From Amaricoccus sp003258405 (GTDB lineage: Bacteria; Pseudomonadota; Alphaproteobacteria; Rhodobacterales; Rhodobacteraceae), in the NCBI RefSeq assembly GCF_043226085.1, contig NZ_CP171225.1, positions 744,001 to 808,000 on the forward strand: DNA of 64,000 bases, in the 5' to 3' direction. Numbering within the stretch: position 1 is the stretch's first letter; each line of letters starts with the position of its first letter. Both the position numbers and the translations under genes were made by a program. The notes beneath the pieces are model-generated. The model saw only the letters and a program-made list of their open reading frames with translations, did not search any database and was not told the DNA's origin. Below are positions 52,461 to 60,307 of this stretch, in pieces.

Positions 52461-52934
52461 ATGACAGCCGGCAAAATACGGCGGAACTGGCTCGCTTGGA
52501 CCCTCGTCGCCTCTCTCTGCGTGAATCTCGCCGTCGTCGGCCTCGTGATCGGCGCCGCACTGCATGGAAAGCCCGACAGGCCGCCGCCAGGCGGAGAATG
52601 GGCAATGGCACGGGACCTGCCCGAACCATACCGTGAAAACATGATCGCCCAGCTGCGCGCGGGACGTGACAAATGGATCGGCCCGCGCGAACGCATCGGC
52701 GCGCAGCGCAGCGCGCTCGCCGATGCGCTTGAGGCAGAACCCTTCGACATCGACCGGGTGCGCGGCATTCTCGAGGCCGGACGCCGTTCGCTGGACGAGC
52801 TCGCCGAGCACGGTGCCCGCCTTCTCGCTGAACAAATCGCGGAGATGCCGCCTGATGATCGTGCAACCTATGCCATAGCGCTGCGTCGTAGTCCGCATGA
52901 CAAGCGTGAACACGGGAAAAGGGACCGGGACTGA
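52461..52934 (+). CDS. periplasmic heavy-metal sensor-like (CnrX/ZraP type) protein
   Basis: A 157-residue protein with an N-terminal membrane anchor (LAWTLVASLCVNLAVVGLVIG) and a periplasmic all-helical domain. The segments AMARDLPEPYRENMIAQLRAGRD, RAQRSALADALEAEPFDIDRV (approximate) and LAEQIAEMPPDDRATYA follow the LTxxQ/ZraP-CnrX pattern of metal or misfolding sensors. With the sigma factor and the membrane protein upstream it makes a CnrYXH-like unit. His/Met-rich metal sites are sparse, so the signal may not be a metal. Confidence 0.75.
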   Translation: MTAGKIRRNWLAWTLVASLCVNLAVVGLVIGAALHGKPDRPPPGGEWAMARDLPEPYRENMIAQLRAGRDKWIGPRERIGAQRSALADALEAEPFDIDRVRGILEAGRRSLDELAEHGARLLAEQIAEMPPDDRATYAIALRRSPHDKREHGKRDRD

Positions 52935-52952
52935 AAGCCCGGCCCCCGGCTT
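52935..52952 (+). terminator. hairpin downstream of sigma operon
   Basis: AAGCC(C)GG and CCGGCTT form a short GC-rich hairpin followed by TCTC, directly at the end of the metal-sensor gene and before the convergent pleD. A second weak inverted repeat GGAACC/GGTTCC (52969-52990) follows. The call is tentative. Confidence 0.4.
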
Positions 52953-52996
52953 CTCAATCGCCCGATCCGGAACCCGGCTGATCCGGTTCCAAAACG

Positions 52997-54385
52997 TCAG
53001 GCCGCCTGGGCGAAAAAGGAAACCCGGTTGCGGCCGCCTTCCTTCGACTCAAAGAGCGCAAGGTCCGCACGGCGGATGATAGCTTCCGCATCCTCGTCGG
53101 AGGAATCCGCGATTGCTACTCCGATCGAAACCGTAACATGGGCCTCGCCTGCGCCATGGGGCAGAATGAAGGGAGCGCCCTCGATGGCGCCCCGTATGCG
53201 CTCCGCCGCGGCTGCTGCTGCCAACTGATCCACATCCGGCATGGCAACGAAGAACTCCTCGCCGCCGAAGCGCGCAACGAGATCCACCCCGCGAATATTC
53301 TCCTGCAGCCGCCGAGAGAACTCGCGCAGCACCGCATCGCCAGCGTCATGGCCGTAGCGGTCGTTGATCACCTTGAACTTGTCGAGATCGATCATCATCA
53401 CCGCGAAAAGCCCGTCAATCTCGCGCGCCCGCTCCATCACCCGGTTCATGTGCTGCGCGGCATAGCGTCGGTTGTAGATCCCGGTAAGCGGATCGATCAC
53501 TGCCATCTTTAGCCCGTTGCGCACACTCGAGCGCAGCCAGTCGGAATACCGCTTGCGCCGGAGCTGCGAACGGATCCGCGCGACGAGTTCGCTCGGATCG
53601 AACGGCGCCTCGATGTAGTCCGACGCCCCGAGATCGAGCCCCTTTGCCGCGGTTTGGATGTCGCCATTTTCGACGACAAGGATGATCGCGGACTGCCGCG
53701 TCTCGGGCCGGGCCCGGAGTGCAGAGACGAATCGCAGCCCGTCGCCGCCTTCCATCAGATGTTGATGCACCACGAAACAGTCTGGCAGCTCAAGCCGGGC
53801 GAGGTTGAGTGCCTCACGCTCCGAGGATGTGAGAATCGTCGGCACGTTCAGCCGATCGCGCAGGAAAGCATCCCATTCCTCGCCCTCGCGCTGGCAACGC
53901 GGGGCGAGCAGGATCGGGCCACCGACCTCGGGCTCCATGTCCTGTTCAGAAATGTAGTCGGTGAGCCCCAACTCGCGCGAGGTCATGTCGCGCAGTCGCA
54001 ACTCGTCGAACATCATCTTCATGCGCATGAGGTTGCGTACGCGGGCAAAAAGCGCGAGGTCGTTGAAGGGCTTCGACAGGAAATCGTCCGCCCCCACCTC
54101 GAGCCCGCGAATCCGCTCCTCGGGCGTGTCTAGCGAGGTCACCATGATGACTGGAATATGGGCCGTCTCTTCCTGCGACTTCAGGATCGAACAGACGGTG
54201 AAGCCATCGATGTCCGGCATCATCACGTCGAGCATGATCATGTCCGGCTGCTCGCTCCGCGCCAACTCGAGCGCCCTCGTGCCGTTCTCAGCAACGACCA
54301 CGTCGTAGTAGGCAGATGAAAGCTTGGCGCGCAACAGCAGTCGGTTGGTGGGCACATCGTCCACAACCAGAACCCGACCAGACAT
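52997..54385 (-). CDS. pleD: PleD-like diguanylate cyclase response regulator
   Basis: A 462-residue protein with two receiver domains and a GGDEF domain. The first receiver has acceptor Asp in MIMLDVMMPDIDGF at about 53; the second (about 160-275) has lost key residues (PDCFVVHQHLMEGGDG), as in PleD. The GGDEF domain has the active site FGGEEFFVAM and an RxxD-type site is not evident at the usual place. It makes c-di-GMP when phosphorylated and controls the motile-to-sessile change in Caulobacter. CTGGAGG precedes the ATG. No PleC/DivJ or divK gene is adjacent. Confidence 0.9.
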   Translation of the reverse strand: MSGRVLVVDDVPTNRLLLRAKLSSAYYDVVVAENGTRALELARSEQPDMIMLDVMMPDIDGFTVCSILKSQEETAHIPVIMVTSLDTPEERIRGLEVGADDFLSKPFNDLALFARVRNLMRMKMMFDELRLRDMTSRELGLTDYISEQDMEPEVGGPILLAPRCQREGEEWDAFLRDRLNVPTILTSSEREALNLARLELPDCFVVHQHLMEGGDGLRFVSALRARPETRQSAIILVVENGDIQTAAKGLDLGASDYIEAPFDPSELVARIRSQLRRKRYSDWLRSSVRNGLKMAVIDPLTGIYNRRYAAQHMNRVMERAREIDGLFAVMMIDLDKFKVINDRYGHDAGDAVLREFSRRLQENIRGVDLVARFGGEEFFVAMPDVDQLAAAAAAERIRGAIEGAPFILPHGAGEAHVTVSIGVAIADSSDEDAEAIIRRADLALFESKEGGRNRVSFFAQAA

Positions 54386-54482
54386 TCAGGCACCTCCAGA
54401 AAACATATTGAGAGCCGTTCATCGAACGCTTAGGACACTAGGGCGAAATGTATTAACGAATGGTTTCGGGCCGCCCGTTTTG

Positions 54483-54773
54483 ATGGGACACATCGTGAAC
54501 ACCGACGCTGCGAAAACGCTCGCACAGGATGCGCTGATCTGGCTTTCAGGCGATCCCGAAGCCCTATCGCACTTCCTCGCCGCCACCGGCCTTTCCGCCA
54601 CCGACCTCCGGGCACGGCATTCGGACCCCGAGTTTCTGGGTTTCCTGCTCGATTTCGTGCTGATGTCGGACGAGAATGTACTTGCACTTGCCGGGGCAGC
54701 ATCGGTCGACCCCGCCGAGATCGCCCGCGCTCGCGCCGCGCTGCCCGGCGGAGATCTCCCGAACTGGACCTGA
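54483..54773 (+). CDS. DUF3572 family protein
   Basis: A 96-residue acidic, helical cytoplasmic protein. The pattern AAKTLAQDALIWLSGDPEALSHFLAATGL and FLGFLLDFVLMSDENVLALA (in two pieces here) is that of DUF3572, small proteins of alphaproteobacteria often encoded near pleD. Function unknown. It diverges from pleD. ATG 54483 and GTG 54495 are both possible starts. The conserved context suggests a link to PleD but nothing more can be said. Confidence 0.85.
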   Translation: MGHIVNTDAAKTLAQDALIWLSGDPEALSHFLAATGLSATDLRARHSDPEFLGFLLDFVLMSDENVLALAGAASVDPAEIARARAALPGGDLPNWT

Positions 54774-54875
54774 TGCAGCCGTGATCTCTGGCCCGCGCCA
54801 CTACGCTTGCGGTGGTGGCACGGGCCGGACTAGGCTTCGTGCTCCTCAGCAAATGAAACTGGATTTCGGCCCGAC

Positions 54876-55619
54876 ATGATCTTGCCCCGGAATGCTTCCG
54901 CGCCGCCCGAGATCGCGGGACTCGTTTTTGACAAGGACGGCACACTCTTCGATTTCGAGAGGACTTGGGCGAACTGGTGTGCGGATTTTATCCATGGCCT
55001 GACGGGAGGCGAGCCCGAAAGCACCCGTGCCCTAGCCCGCGCCTTCCACTACGACCTCGAGACGCGCCGCTTCGCGCCGACGAGCCCGATCATAGCCGGA
55101 ACGCTCGAGGTAATCGTTGAGGCCATACGCCATGTTCGGCCCCATCTCGACGAACGCGCTGTGCGGCGGCACATCACCGCGGCAACGGCCGACGTTCCCC
55201 AGATCGAGGCCGTCCCACTCGTGCCACTCCTCGACCGCCTGCGCGGGGCAGGCTTCGTCCTAGGGGTTGCCACCAACGATGCCGAGGATCCCGCCCGCGC
55301 GCATCTGGAAGCCGCAGGCGTGCTCGATCGCTTCGCCTTCATCGCCGGGTACGACAGCGGCTACGGCGCCAAGCCCGGCCCCGGCATGCTGCGCGCCTTC
55401 TGCGATATGACAAGTCTTGCACCTGAGCGCTGCGCGATGATCGGTGACAGCACGCATGACCTCGCAAGCGGGCGCACGGCGGGAATGCACACCGTGGGTG
55501 TCCTAACTGGCCTTGCCTGCACGGAGGATCTCGCCGTGCTCGCTGATGTGGTCCTCTCCGATATCGGTGAACTGCCCAAGTGGTTGGGCATGACAGCCGA
55601 CGTTCGAACCATGTTTTGA
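54876..55619 (+). CDS. HAD-superfamily phosphatase (phosphoglycolate phosphatase-like)
   Basis: A 247-residue HAD hydrolase. Motif I is FDKDGTLFD, motif II the Thr/Asn region GVATNDAE, motif III Lys in YGAKPGPGM and motif IV IGDSTHDLASG. A helical cap domain (about 25-120) fits the Gph/PGP-like group, which clears 2-phosphoglycolate or other small phosphates. The specific substrate is unknown. It follows DUF3572 by 100 bp and converges on a GGDEF gene. Confidence 0.9.
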   Translation: MILPRNASAPPEIAGLVFDKDGTLFDFERTWANWCADFIHGLTGGEPESTRALARAFHYDLETRRFAPTSPIIAGTLEVIVEAIRHVRPHLDERAVRRHITAATADVPQIEAVPLVPLLDRLRGAGFVLGVATNDAEDPARAHLEAAGVLDRFAFIAGYDSGYGAKPGPGMLRAFCDMTSLAPERCAMIGDSTHDLASGRTAGMHTVGVLTGLACTEDLAVLADVVLSDIGELPKWLGMTADVRTMF

Positions 55620-55689
55620 GGTCCACCTTGCAGATCCCTGGATTTGAAAATTCTTTCGGGATCAAGAAGAGCCGAGAAACCGGCAGCTG

Positions 55690-56802
55690 TCAGAAGGTAA
55701 GCTCTTGAGCACCAACGCACAGGTTCCGCCCGCGGTGCTTGGCCGCGTAGAGAGCACGATCGGCACGTTCCACGAGCACGTTCTGGCAATCCCCTTCGAT
55801 CCGGAGCGCATAGCCGGCCGAAGCCGTGATCTGACCGATCTCGCCACCGTCGGAGAGGCGCTGCCAGTGCACCTCCTCAAGCCGCCGGCGCACCGCCTCG
55901 GCGAAAATCGCCCCGCCGTTCTCGTCGCGACTTGAAAGAAGCACACAGAATTCTTCGCCCCCCCAACGCCCGCCAAACGCACCCATCGCGCTGCATTCCC
56001 GTTTCAAAAGCCCCGCGAACTCGCGCAGCACATTGTCTCCGACCGCATGGCCATGGGTATCGTTGACGCGCTTGAAATGGTCGATGTCGAACATCACCAC
56101 GAAGTCATGCCCGTCGATGCTGCAGGAACGCCGCACCATCGCTGCAAGCCGCGCATCGAGCGCGCGGCGGTTTGCAATGCCGGTTAAGAAATCGGTGTTC
56201 GCCGCCCGGACGCAGGTCTCAAGATCCCGCTCGATCGTGGCGAGCCGATTCCGCGCGACATCAAGCCCTTCAGTCATGAGCGTAACATTGTTTGACTCCT
56301 GCACTACAATCTCGCGAATGCGCTGCACGAGCCGCATCATCTCCTGTGAATTTGCCCGACCGGTCAGCCCAGAAGAAATCCGTGTGAGCTCGCCCCGCGA
56401 CCGGATCGCACCATCGAGTCCGCTGCGGGTGATCCGTTCGAGCGACGAGAGTTCGACACCGAGCTCGGCTCCAATGCAGTCCACCGCCATTGCGAGATCG
56501 CTGCCGCGCAGGAACTTCTCGTGCAGCACGAGCACCCGCTCGGTATCGATCCCACCGTTGGCAAGCTCCGCATCGACCGCCTCAACGATCTCGGCGTGAT
56601 CGCCGGCAAAGTAACCGAAAACCAGCTCATAGACCGCCGGCAATGGTGATATTGCCCGCTCGGAACAGAAGGTGAGAACCTTCCGCGAGATTTCCTCGAC
56701 GCTGCACGTCTGTTGCGCCGGATGCGTCTGGACCCCAAAACCGCCGCTGAAAACGGCGGCGAGTAGACCCGCCGGATCGTTGGCAACCTGCTTCTTCGCC
56801 AT
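55690..56802 (-). CDS. soluble diguanylate cyclase with GGDEF domain
   Basis: A 370-residue cytoplasmic protein. The N-terminal 170 residues are helical and include ISRKVLTFCSERAISPLPAVYELVFGYFAGD, here about residues 40-70, a segment seen in many alphaproteobacterial cyclases. The C-terminal GGDEF domain has DFLTGIANRRALDARL and the active loop RWGGEEFCVLL. An inhibitory RxxD is not obvious before it. GGAGG lies 9 bp ahead of the ATG at 56802; ATG 56811 is an alternative. It should make c-di-GMP. Confidence 0.9.
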   Translation of the reverse strand: MAKKQVANDPAGLLAAVFSGGFGVQTHPAQQTCSVEEISRKVLTFCSERAISPLPAVYELVFGYFAGDHAEIVEAVDAELANGGIDTERVLVLHEKFLRGSDLAMAVDCIGAELGVELSSLERITRSGLDGAIRSRGELTRISSGLTGRANSQEMMRLVQRIREIVVQESNNVTLMTEGLDVARNRLATIERDLETCVRAANTDFLTGIANRRALDARLAAMVRRSCSIDGHDFVVMFDIDHFKRVNDTHGHAVGDNVLREFAGLLKRECSAMGAFGGRWGGEEFCVLLSSRDENGGAIFAEAVRRRLEEVHWQRLSDGGEIGQITASAGYALRIEGDCQNVLVERADRALYAAKHRGRNLCVGAQELTF

Positions 56803-56988
56803 TCGACTCATCCTCCTTCATCCCTTCTAGAAAGAACGCGGCGTGTGAAGGCGAAGACCGCTCTGCTTTCCGCCCAAATTCCCGAGCCGGAGGAAAGCGC
56901 GAACAGGCTTGCGAATCTGTTAATTTCCCAGAGAAACTCGTGAGAATATCAGTCTCGAACCGGTGTGGAGGTGGAATACCGGCCGGGC

Positions 56989-57064
<76 letters not shown>

Positions 57065-57119
57065 GGAACTGCAAGTCGCAGCGGTCCGGCGAGGCCGATC
57101 CCCGTCAAAGAGTCGGGGA

Positions 57120-57194
57120 TGGTGGGCGATGGCAGGATCGAACTGCCGACATCTACGATGTGAACGTAGCGCTCTACCGCTGAGCTAATCGCCC
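57120..57194 (-). tRNA. tRNA-Val (anticodon CAC)
   Basis: A 75-nt tRNA. Acceptor GGGCGAT pairs with ATCGCCC, the anticodon stem CTACG/CGTAG holds loop TTCACAT with anticodon CAC, and CCA is encoded. It lies 55 bp from the TAC-type tRNA-Val on the same strand; the two probably share a transcript. Confidence 0.95.
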
Positions 57195-57270
57195 GGTGGA
57201 CGGCGACATACAGGCTCCGTTCCCGGTCATCAAGGGGTCTTCTACACGATCCCCGTCAAAAAATACCGCT

Positions 57271-58578
57271 TCACCGCGCCGATGCCTCGAGCGCGGGATA
57301 GCGCAGCCCAAGCGTGATCCCGCGGGTCACGTTCAGCACCATGAGCGCGGCCCAAAGACCGTGATTGCCGAGCGATGGCACTAGCAGGAATAGCGCACCG
57401 ACATAGACCGCAACCGACATGATCATCGCGTTGCGAAGCTGCCGCGTCCGGGTCGCACCGATGAAGATCCCGTCGAGCATCCAAGCGCCGATTCCGAGAA
57501 GCGGTGCTGCCGCCATCCAGGGCAGGTAGACCCGCGCCGCCTCCTGCACCTCGGGCGCCTTCGCCATCAGGTCGATGATTTTGGGCCCCAGCGCAAGGAA
57601 GACTGCCGCCAGCGCGACCGCGAACCCGACACCCCATTGCGACGCGGCGATCGCCGCTTGCCGCAATGCGACGGGACTCCTCCGCCCCATTGCCTGCCCA
57701 ACCAGAGCTTCGGTGGCGAATGCAAAACCATCAAGAGCATAAGCAGTTATCGACAAAAACTGAAGCAGAACCTGATTTGCCGCCAGCGTCTTATCCCCAA
57801 ATCCCGCGCCAAGAAAGAGAAACACCGTGAAGCTCGCCTGAAGGATCACCGAGCGGATCATGATGTCGCCGTTAACCGCGGCCATCTGTGCAAGCCTTCC
57901 CCGATCGAAGACCCGCGCCCAGTCGCGCCACTGATCCCCTGCAAAGGCCGCGCCGCAGAGCCAGAGGCCCAGCGCAAGCCCAGTGTATTCCGAAATTAGC
58001 GTCGCCGCCGCCACGCCCTCGATACCCCAGCCGAAGCTGAGCACAAAAAGGAGGTCGAGCACCACGTTGATGCCGTTCATCACCACCTGGAGCACCAGAA
58101 CGCCCCGGGTCCGCTCCATCGCGATCAACCAGCCGGTGAGCGCATAGACTGAGATTGCCGCCGGCGCCCCCCAGATACGGATCGCGAGATAGGAACGCGC
58201 GAGGCTCTCGACCTCCTTCGAGGCGGGCGCAAGCGCGAAGGCCGCGCGGAAGACCAGCGTCTGGGCCGTGATGAGGAAGAGCCCCGCGACCGCCGCAACA
58301 ATCACGCCGCGCATAAGCAGCGCCCCAGTCTCCGTAGCATCCCCTGCGCCGCGCGCCTGAGCGACGAGCCCCGTCGTGCCCATCCGCAGGAAACCGAATA
58401 CCCAGTATATCGAGGAGAGGATCACCGCGCCGATCCCCACCGCCCCGATCGGCGCTGCTTGCCCGAGCTGACCAATTACGCCGGTGTCGACAGCACCGAG
58501 GATCGGGATCGTGGCGTTGGAGAGAACGATCGGAAGCGCAATGCGGAGAATCCGGCGATGCGTGATCGCTTCAGACAT
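57271..58578 (-). CDS. MATE-family efflux transporter (DinF-type)
   Basis: A 435-residue transporter with about twelve helices in two halves. It has the DinF-like start RRILRIALPIVLSNATIPILGAVDTGVIGQ (in two pieces, about 8-37) and the family residues LRMGTTGLVAQARGAGD. It exports drugs or metabolites using Na+ or H+. Its ATG overlaps the stop of the thioesterase upstream by 8 bp, so the three leftward genes form an operon. Confidence 0.92.
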   Translation of the reverse strand: MSEAITHRRILRIALPIVLSNATIPILGAVDTGVIGQLGQAAPIGAVGIGAVILSSIYWVFGFLRMGTTGLVAQARGAGDATETGALLMRGVIVAAVAGLFLITAQTLVFRAAFALAPASKEVESLARSYLAIRIWGAPAAISVYALTGWLIAMERTRGVLVLQVVMNGINVVLDLLFVLSFGWGIEGVAAATLISEYTGLALGLWLCGAAFAGDQWRDWARVFDRGRLAQMAAVNGDIMIRSVILQASFTVFLFLGAGFGDKTLAANQVLLQFLSITAYALDGFAFATEALVGQAMGRRSPVALRQAAIAASQWGVGFAVALAAVFLALGPKIIDLMAKAPEVQEAARVYLPWMAAAPLLGIGAWMLDGIFIGATRTRQLRNAMIMSVAVYVGALFLLVPSLGNHGLWAALMVLNVTRGITLGLRYPALEASAR

Positions 58579-59089
58579 CCCCGTCCTGCCGCATCAGGAA
58601 ATGCCCGGTCGCCTGCGCAAAGAGCCGCGCGCGGTTTTCCTGCCAAGCCTCGACATGGACGCTCGCATAGCGCCGCCCGACCCGATTCACCCGCGCCCGT
58701 GCGTAGGAATCTCGCGGCAACCCCGAACGCAGGTAATCCACCGTAAAATCGATCGTCCGAGGAAAGGCCGGAAACCGCCCAGCCTCGATCTCGGCCAGCG
58801 CCATGCCGCCCGCCTCCATCCGCTCCCATACGCCCTGCCAAGCCAGTTCCATGATCGCGGTGATTTCGAGAAACGCCCCGATCGCCCCACCATGCAGCGC
58901 CGGCAGGGCCGGGTTGCCGATCAGCCGCTCGTCATAGGCAAGCCGCGCGGTCAGCTCGTCGCCCCGCCTCTCGAATGCAACTCCCAGATGCTGCACATAG
59001 GGCACCCCGCCCGCCATCCGCGCGAGCGCCTCGTCGCGGCGCTCTTCCATCCGTTGAATCGATTCTGGTTCGACGCTGCGACGGGTCAT
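58571..59089 (-). CDS. PaaI-type thioesterase A
   Basis: A 172-residue hotdog-fold acyl-CoA thioesterase. The conserved segment LPALHGGAIGAFLEITA holds the HGG catalytic region. It shares this with the next gene (GVLHGGVVTALLDTCGG), so the two are tandem paralogues. They probably hydrolyse medium or aromatic acyl-CoA, close to a beta-oxidation operon. The ATG at 59089 gives MTRRSVEPES; upstream residues in the frame are Arg/Gly-rich and non-coding. Confidence 0.88.
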   Translation of the reverse strand: MTRRSVEPESIQRMEERRDEALARMAGGVPYVQHLGVAFERRGDELTARLAYDERLIGNPALPALHGGAIGAFLEITAIMELAWQGVWERMEAGGMALAEIEAGRFPAFPRTIDFTVDYLRSGLPRDSYARARVNRVGRRYASVHVEAWQENRARLFAQATGHFLMRQDGDV

Positions 59090-59526
59090 TCCACCGCCCT
59101 CGCAACGGTGAAGGCGCCATGGGCCGCAGCCACCGGTTCGTCGGGGCTGTCGGTATAGGCAACCGCGCGCACGAAGGCGACATAGCGCGTCATCCGGTAG
59201 CATTCGGCGCGGGCATGTAGCTCTCGCTCTGGCGCCGCGGGCCGCATGTAATCGATGCGCAAATCGATCGTCGCCGTCGACAGCCCCGCCTCAGGATGGC
59301 TCAGCACCGCCGCTCCGCCGCATGTATCGAGCAGTGCCGTGACAACGCCGCCATGCAGTACACCCGTCTCCGGATCGCCGATCAGCCGCTCGTGATAGGG
59401 CAGCGAAAGATGCGCCCAGCCGGGGCCAATATCGACCAGATCCATACCCAGATCCCGCGAATGCGGAATGCTTGCGACAAAGCCCCGTGCGCGCTCCTTG
59501 TCCACGCCGCTAGCCGCTCCGCTCAT
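59086..59526 (-). CDS. PaaI-type thioesterase B
   Basis: A 146-residue hotdog-fold thioesterase with LIGDPETGVLHGGVVTALLD, including the HGG motif, and the C-terminal strand region ATIDLRIDYMRPA. GGGAGACGGAG precedes the ATG at 59526, so this is preferred over the TTG at 59544. Its stop overlaps the start of thioesterase A by 4 bp. It is first in a thioesterase-thioesterase-MATE operon divergent from the MerR-led operon. Confidence 0.9.
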   Translation of the reverse strand: MSGAASGVDKERARGFVASIPHSRDLGMDLVDIGPGWAHLSLPYHERLIGDPETGVLHGGVVTALLDTCGGAAVLSHPEAGLSTATIDLRIDYMRPAAPERELHARAECYRMTRYVAFVRAVAYTDSPDEPVAAAHGAFTVARAVE

Positions 59527-59863
59527 CTCCGTCTCCCGAACCAAAGGTCTTTGGCAACTTGCTAGGCTGCGCGCCCCGAAAAGCCAAGGGGCGCAGCCAC
59601 CCGCCAGGCAACCAGCCGGAAGCCAACAAGAGCTTCATACTGCCTTGCCAACATCGGGAGCAGCTAGGCTGGCGCGAACACATGCCAGCTCGGCAAACAG
59701 CAGTGCGCGAACCCGCGCGGACGACCTGGTGGCAACAACCGCGCGCGGCATAAGCCCCCCTTAATTGTCCCACCTGACGCAGCGTCAACTTGACGCGAAC
59801 GTCACCCTTTTGTCTTGCACCTCGCCTATAGCGGGACCATCCTGCGCCCCGGGCAGGAGCGAA
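59527..59863. other. divergent control region with hairpin and operators
   Basis: This 337-bp gap lies between the thioesterase operon and merR. It holds an 11-bp bulged stem-loop (GGCTGCG and CCCC at 59565-59577 against GGGGCGCAGCC at 59588-59598) and, near merR, a cluster of overlapping TGACG/CGTCA palindromes. No credible coding sequence is seen. Both divergent promoters should be here. Confidence 0.6.
59775..59804. promoter_or_regulatory. overlapping TGACG/CGTCA palindromes, MerR operator
   Basis: Three linked palindromes read TGACGC-A-GCGTCA (59775-59787), GCGTCAA-C-TTGACGC (59782-59796) and TGACG-CGAA-CGTCA (59791-59804). They lie 60-90 bp before the merR ATG. LiuR-type MerR regulators of fatty and branched-chain acid breakdown bind ACGT-centred palindromes, so this is the likely control site for the operon. 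Confidence 0.6.
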
Positions 59864-60277
59864 ATGACGGAAAAAGGCATGGGCGACACCCTTCTGACCA
59901 TTGGCGAGATGTGCGCCGAATTCGGCGTGACTCCCCGCACCCTCCGGTTCTACGAAGCCAAGGAACTCATCATACCTCGACGGGTAGGCACCCGCCGCCT
60001 CTATACACGGCGCTGCAGGGCACGGCTGAAACTGATCCTGCAAGGCAAGCGCTTCGGCTTCAGCCTCGAGGAGATCCGCCAGCTGCTCAATCTTTACGAT
60101 ATCGGCGACCAGCAGAAAACCCAGTTCAGCCGCACCTATGCCCTCGGCCTCGAACGCCTCCGGGCGATGGAGGCTCAGCGCAGTGAGCTCGACGCTGCGA
60201 TCACCGAGCTCCGCCAGCAGCTCGCCTGGGGTGAACAGATCCTCGAACGCGAAGATCTCCAGCGGGCGAGCGCCTGA
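59864..60277 (+). CDS. MerR-family regulator of the fatty acid oxidation operon
   Basis: A 137-residue MerR-type activator/repressor. The winged-helix region TIGEMCAEFGVTPRTLRFYEAKELIIPRR is followed by a coiled-coil dimer helix ending in an acidic tail. No metal-binding Cys set is present, so it belongs to the LiuR/PsrA-like group that senses acyl-CoA or related metabolites. GGCAGGAG precedes the ATG at 59864; ATG 59879 is an alternative. It leads the acyl-CoA dehydrogenase operon by 30 bp. Confidence 0.9.
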   Translation: MTEKGMGDTLLTIGEMCAEFGVTPRTLRFYEAKELIIPRRVGTRRLYTRRCRARLKLILQGKRFGFSLEEIRQLLNLYDIGDQQKTQFSRTYALGLERLRAMEAQRSELDAAITELRQQLAWGEQILEREDLQRASA

Positions 60278-60307
60278 ACGCCCCTCTGGATCATGGAGAC
60301 GTATACG

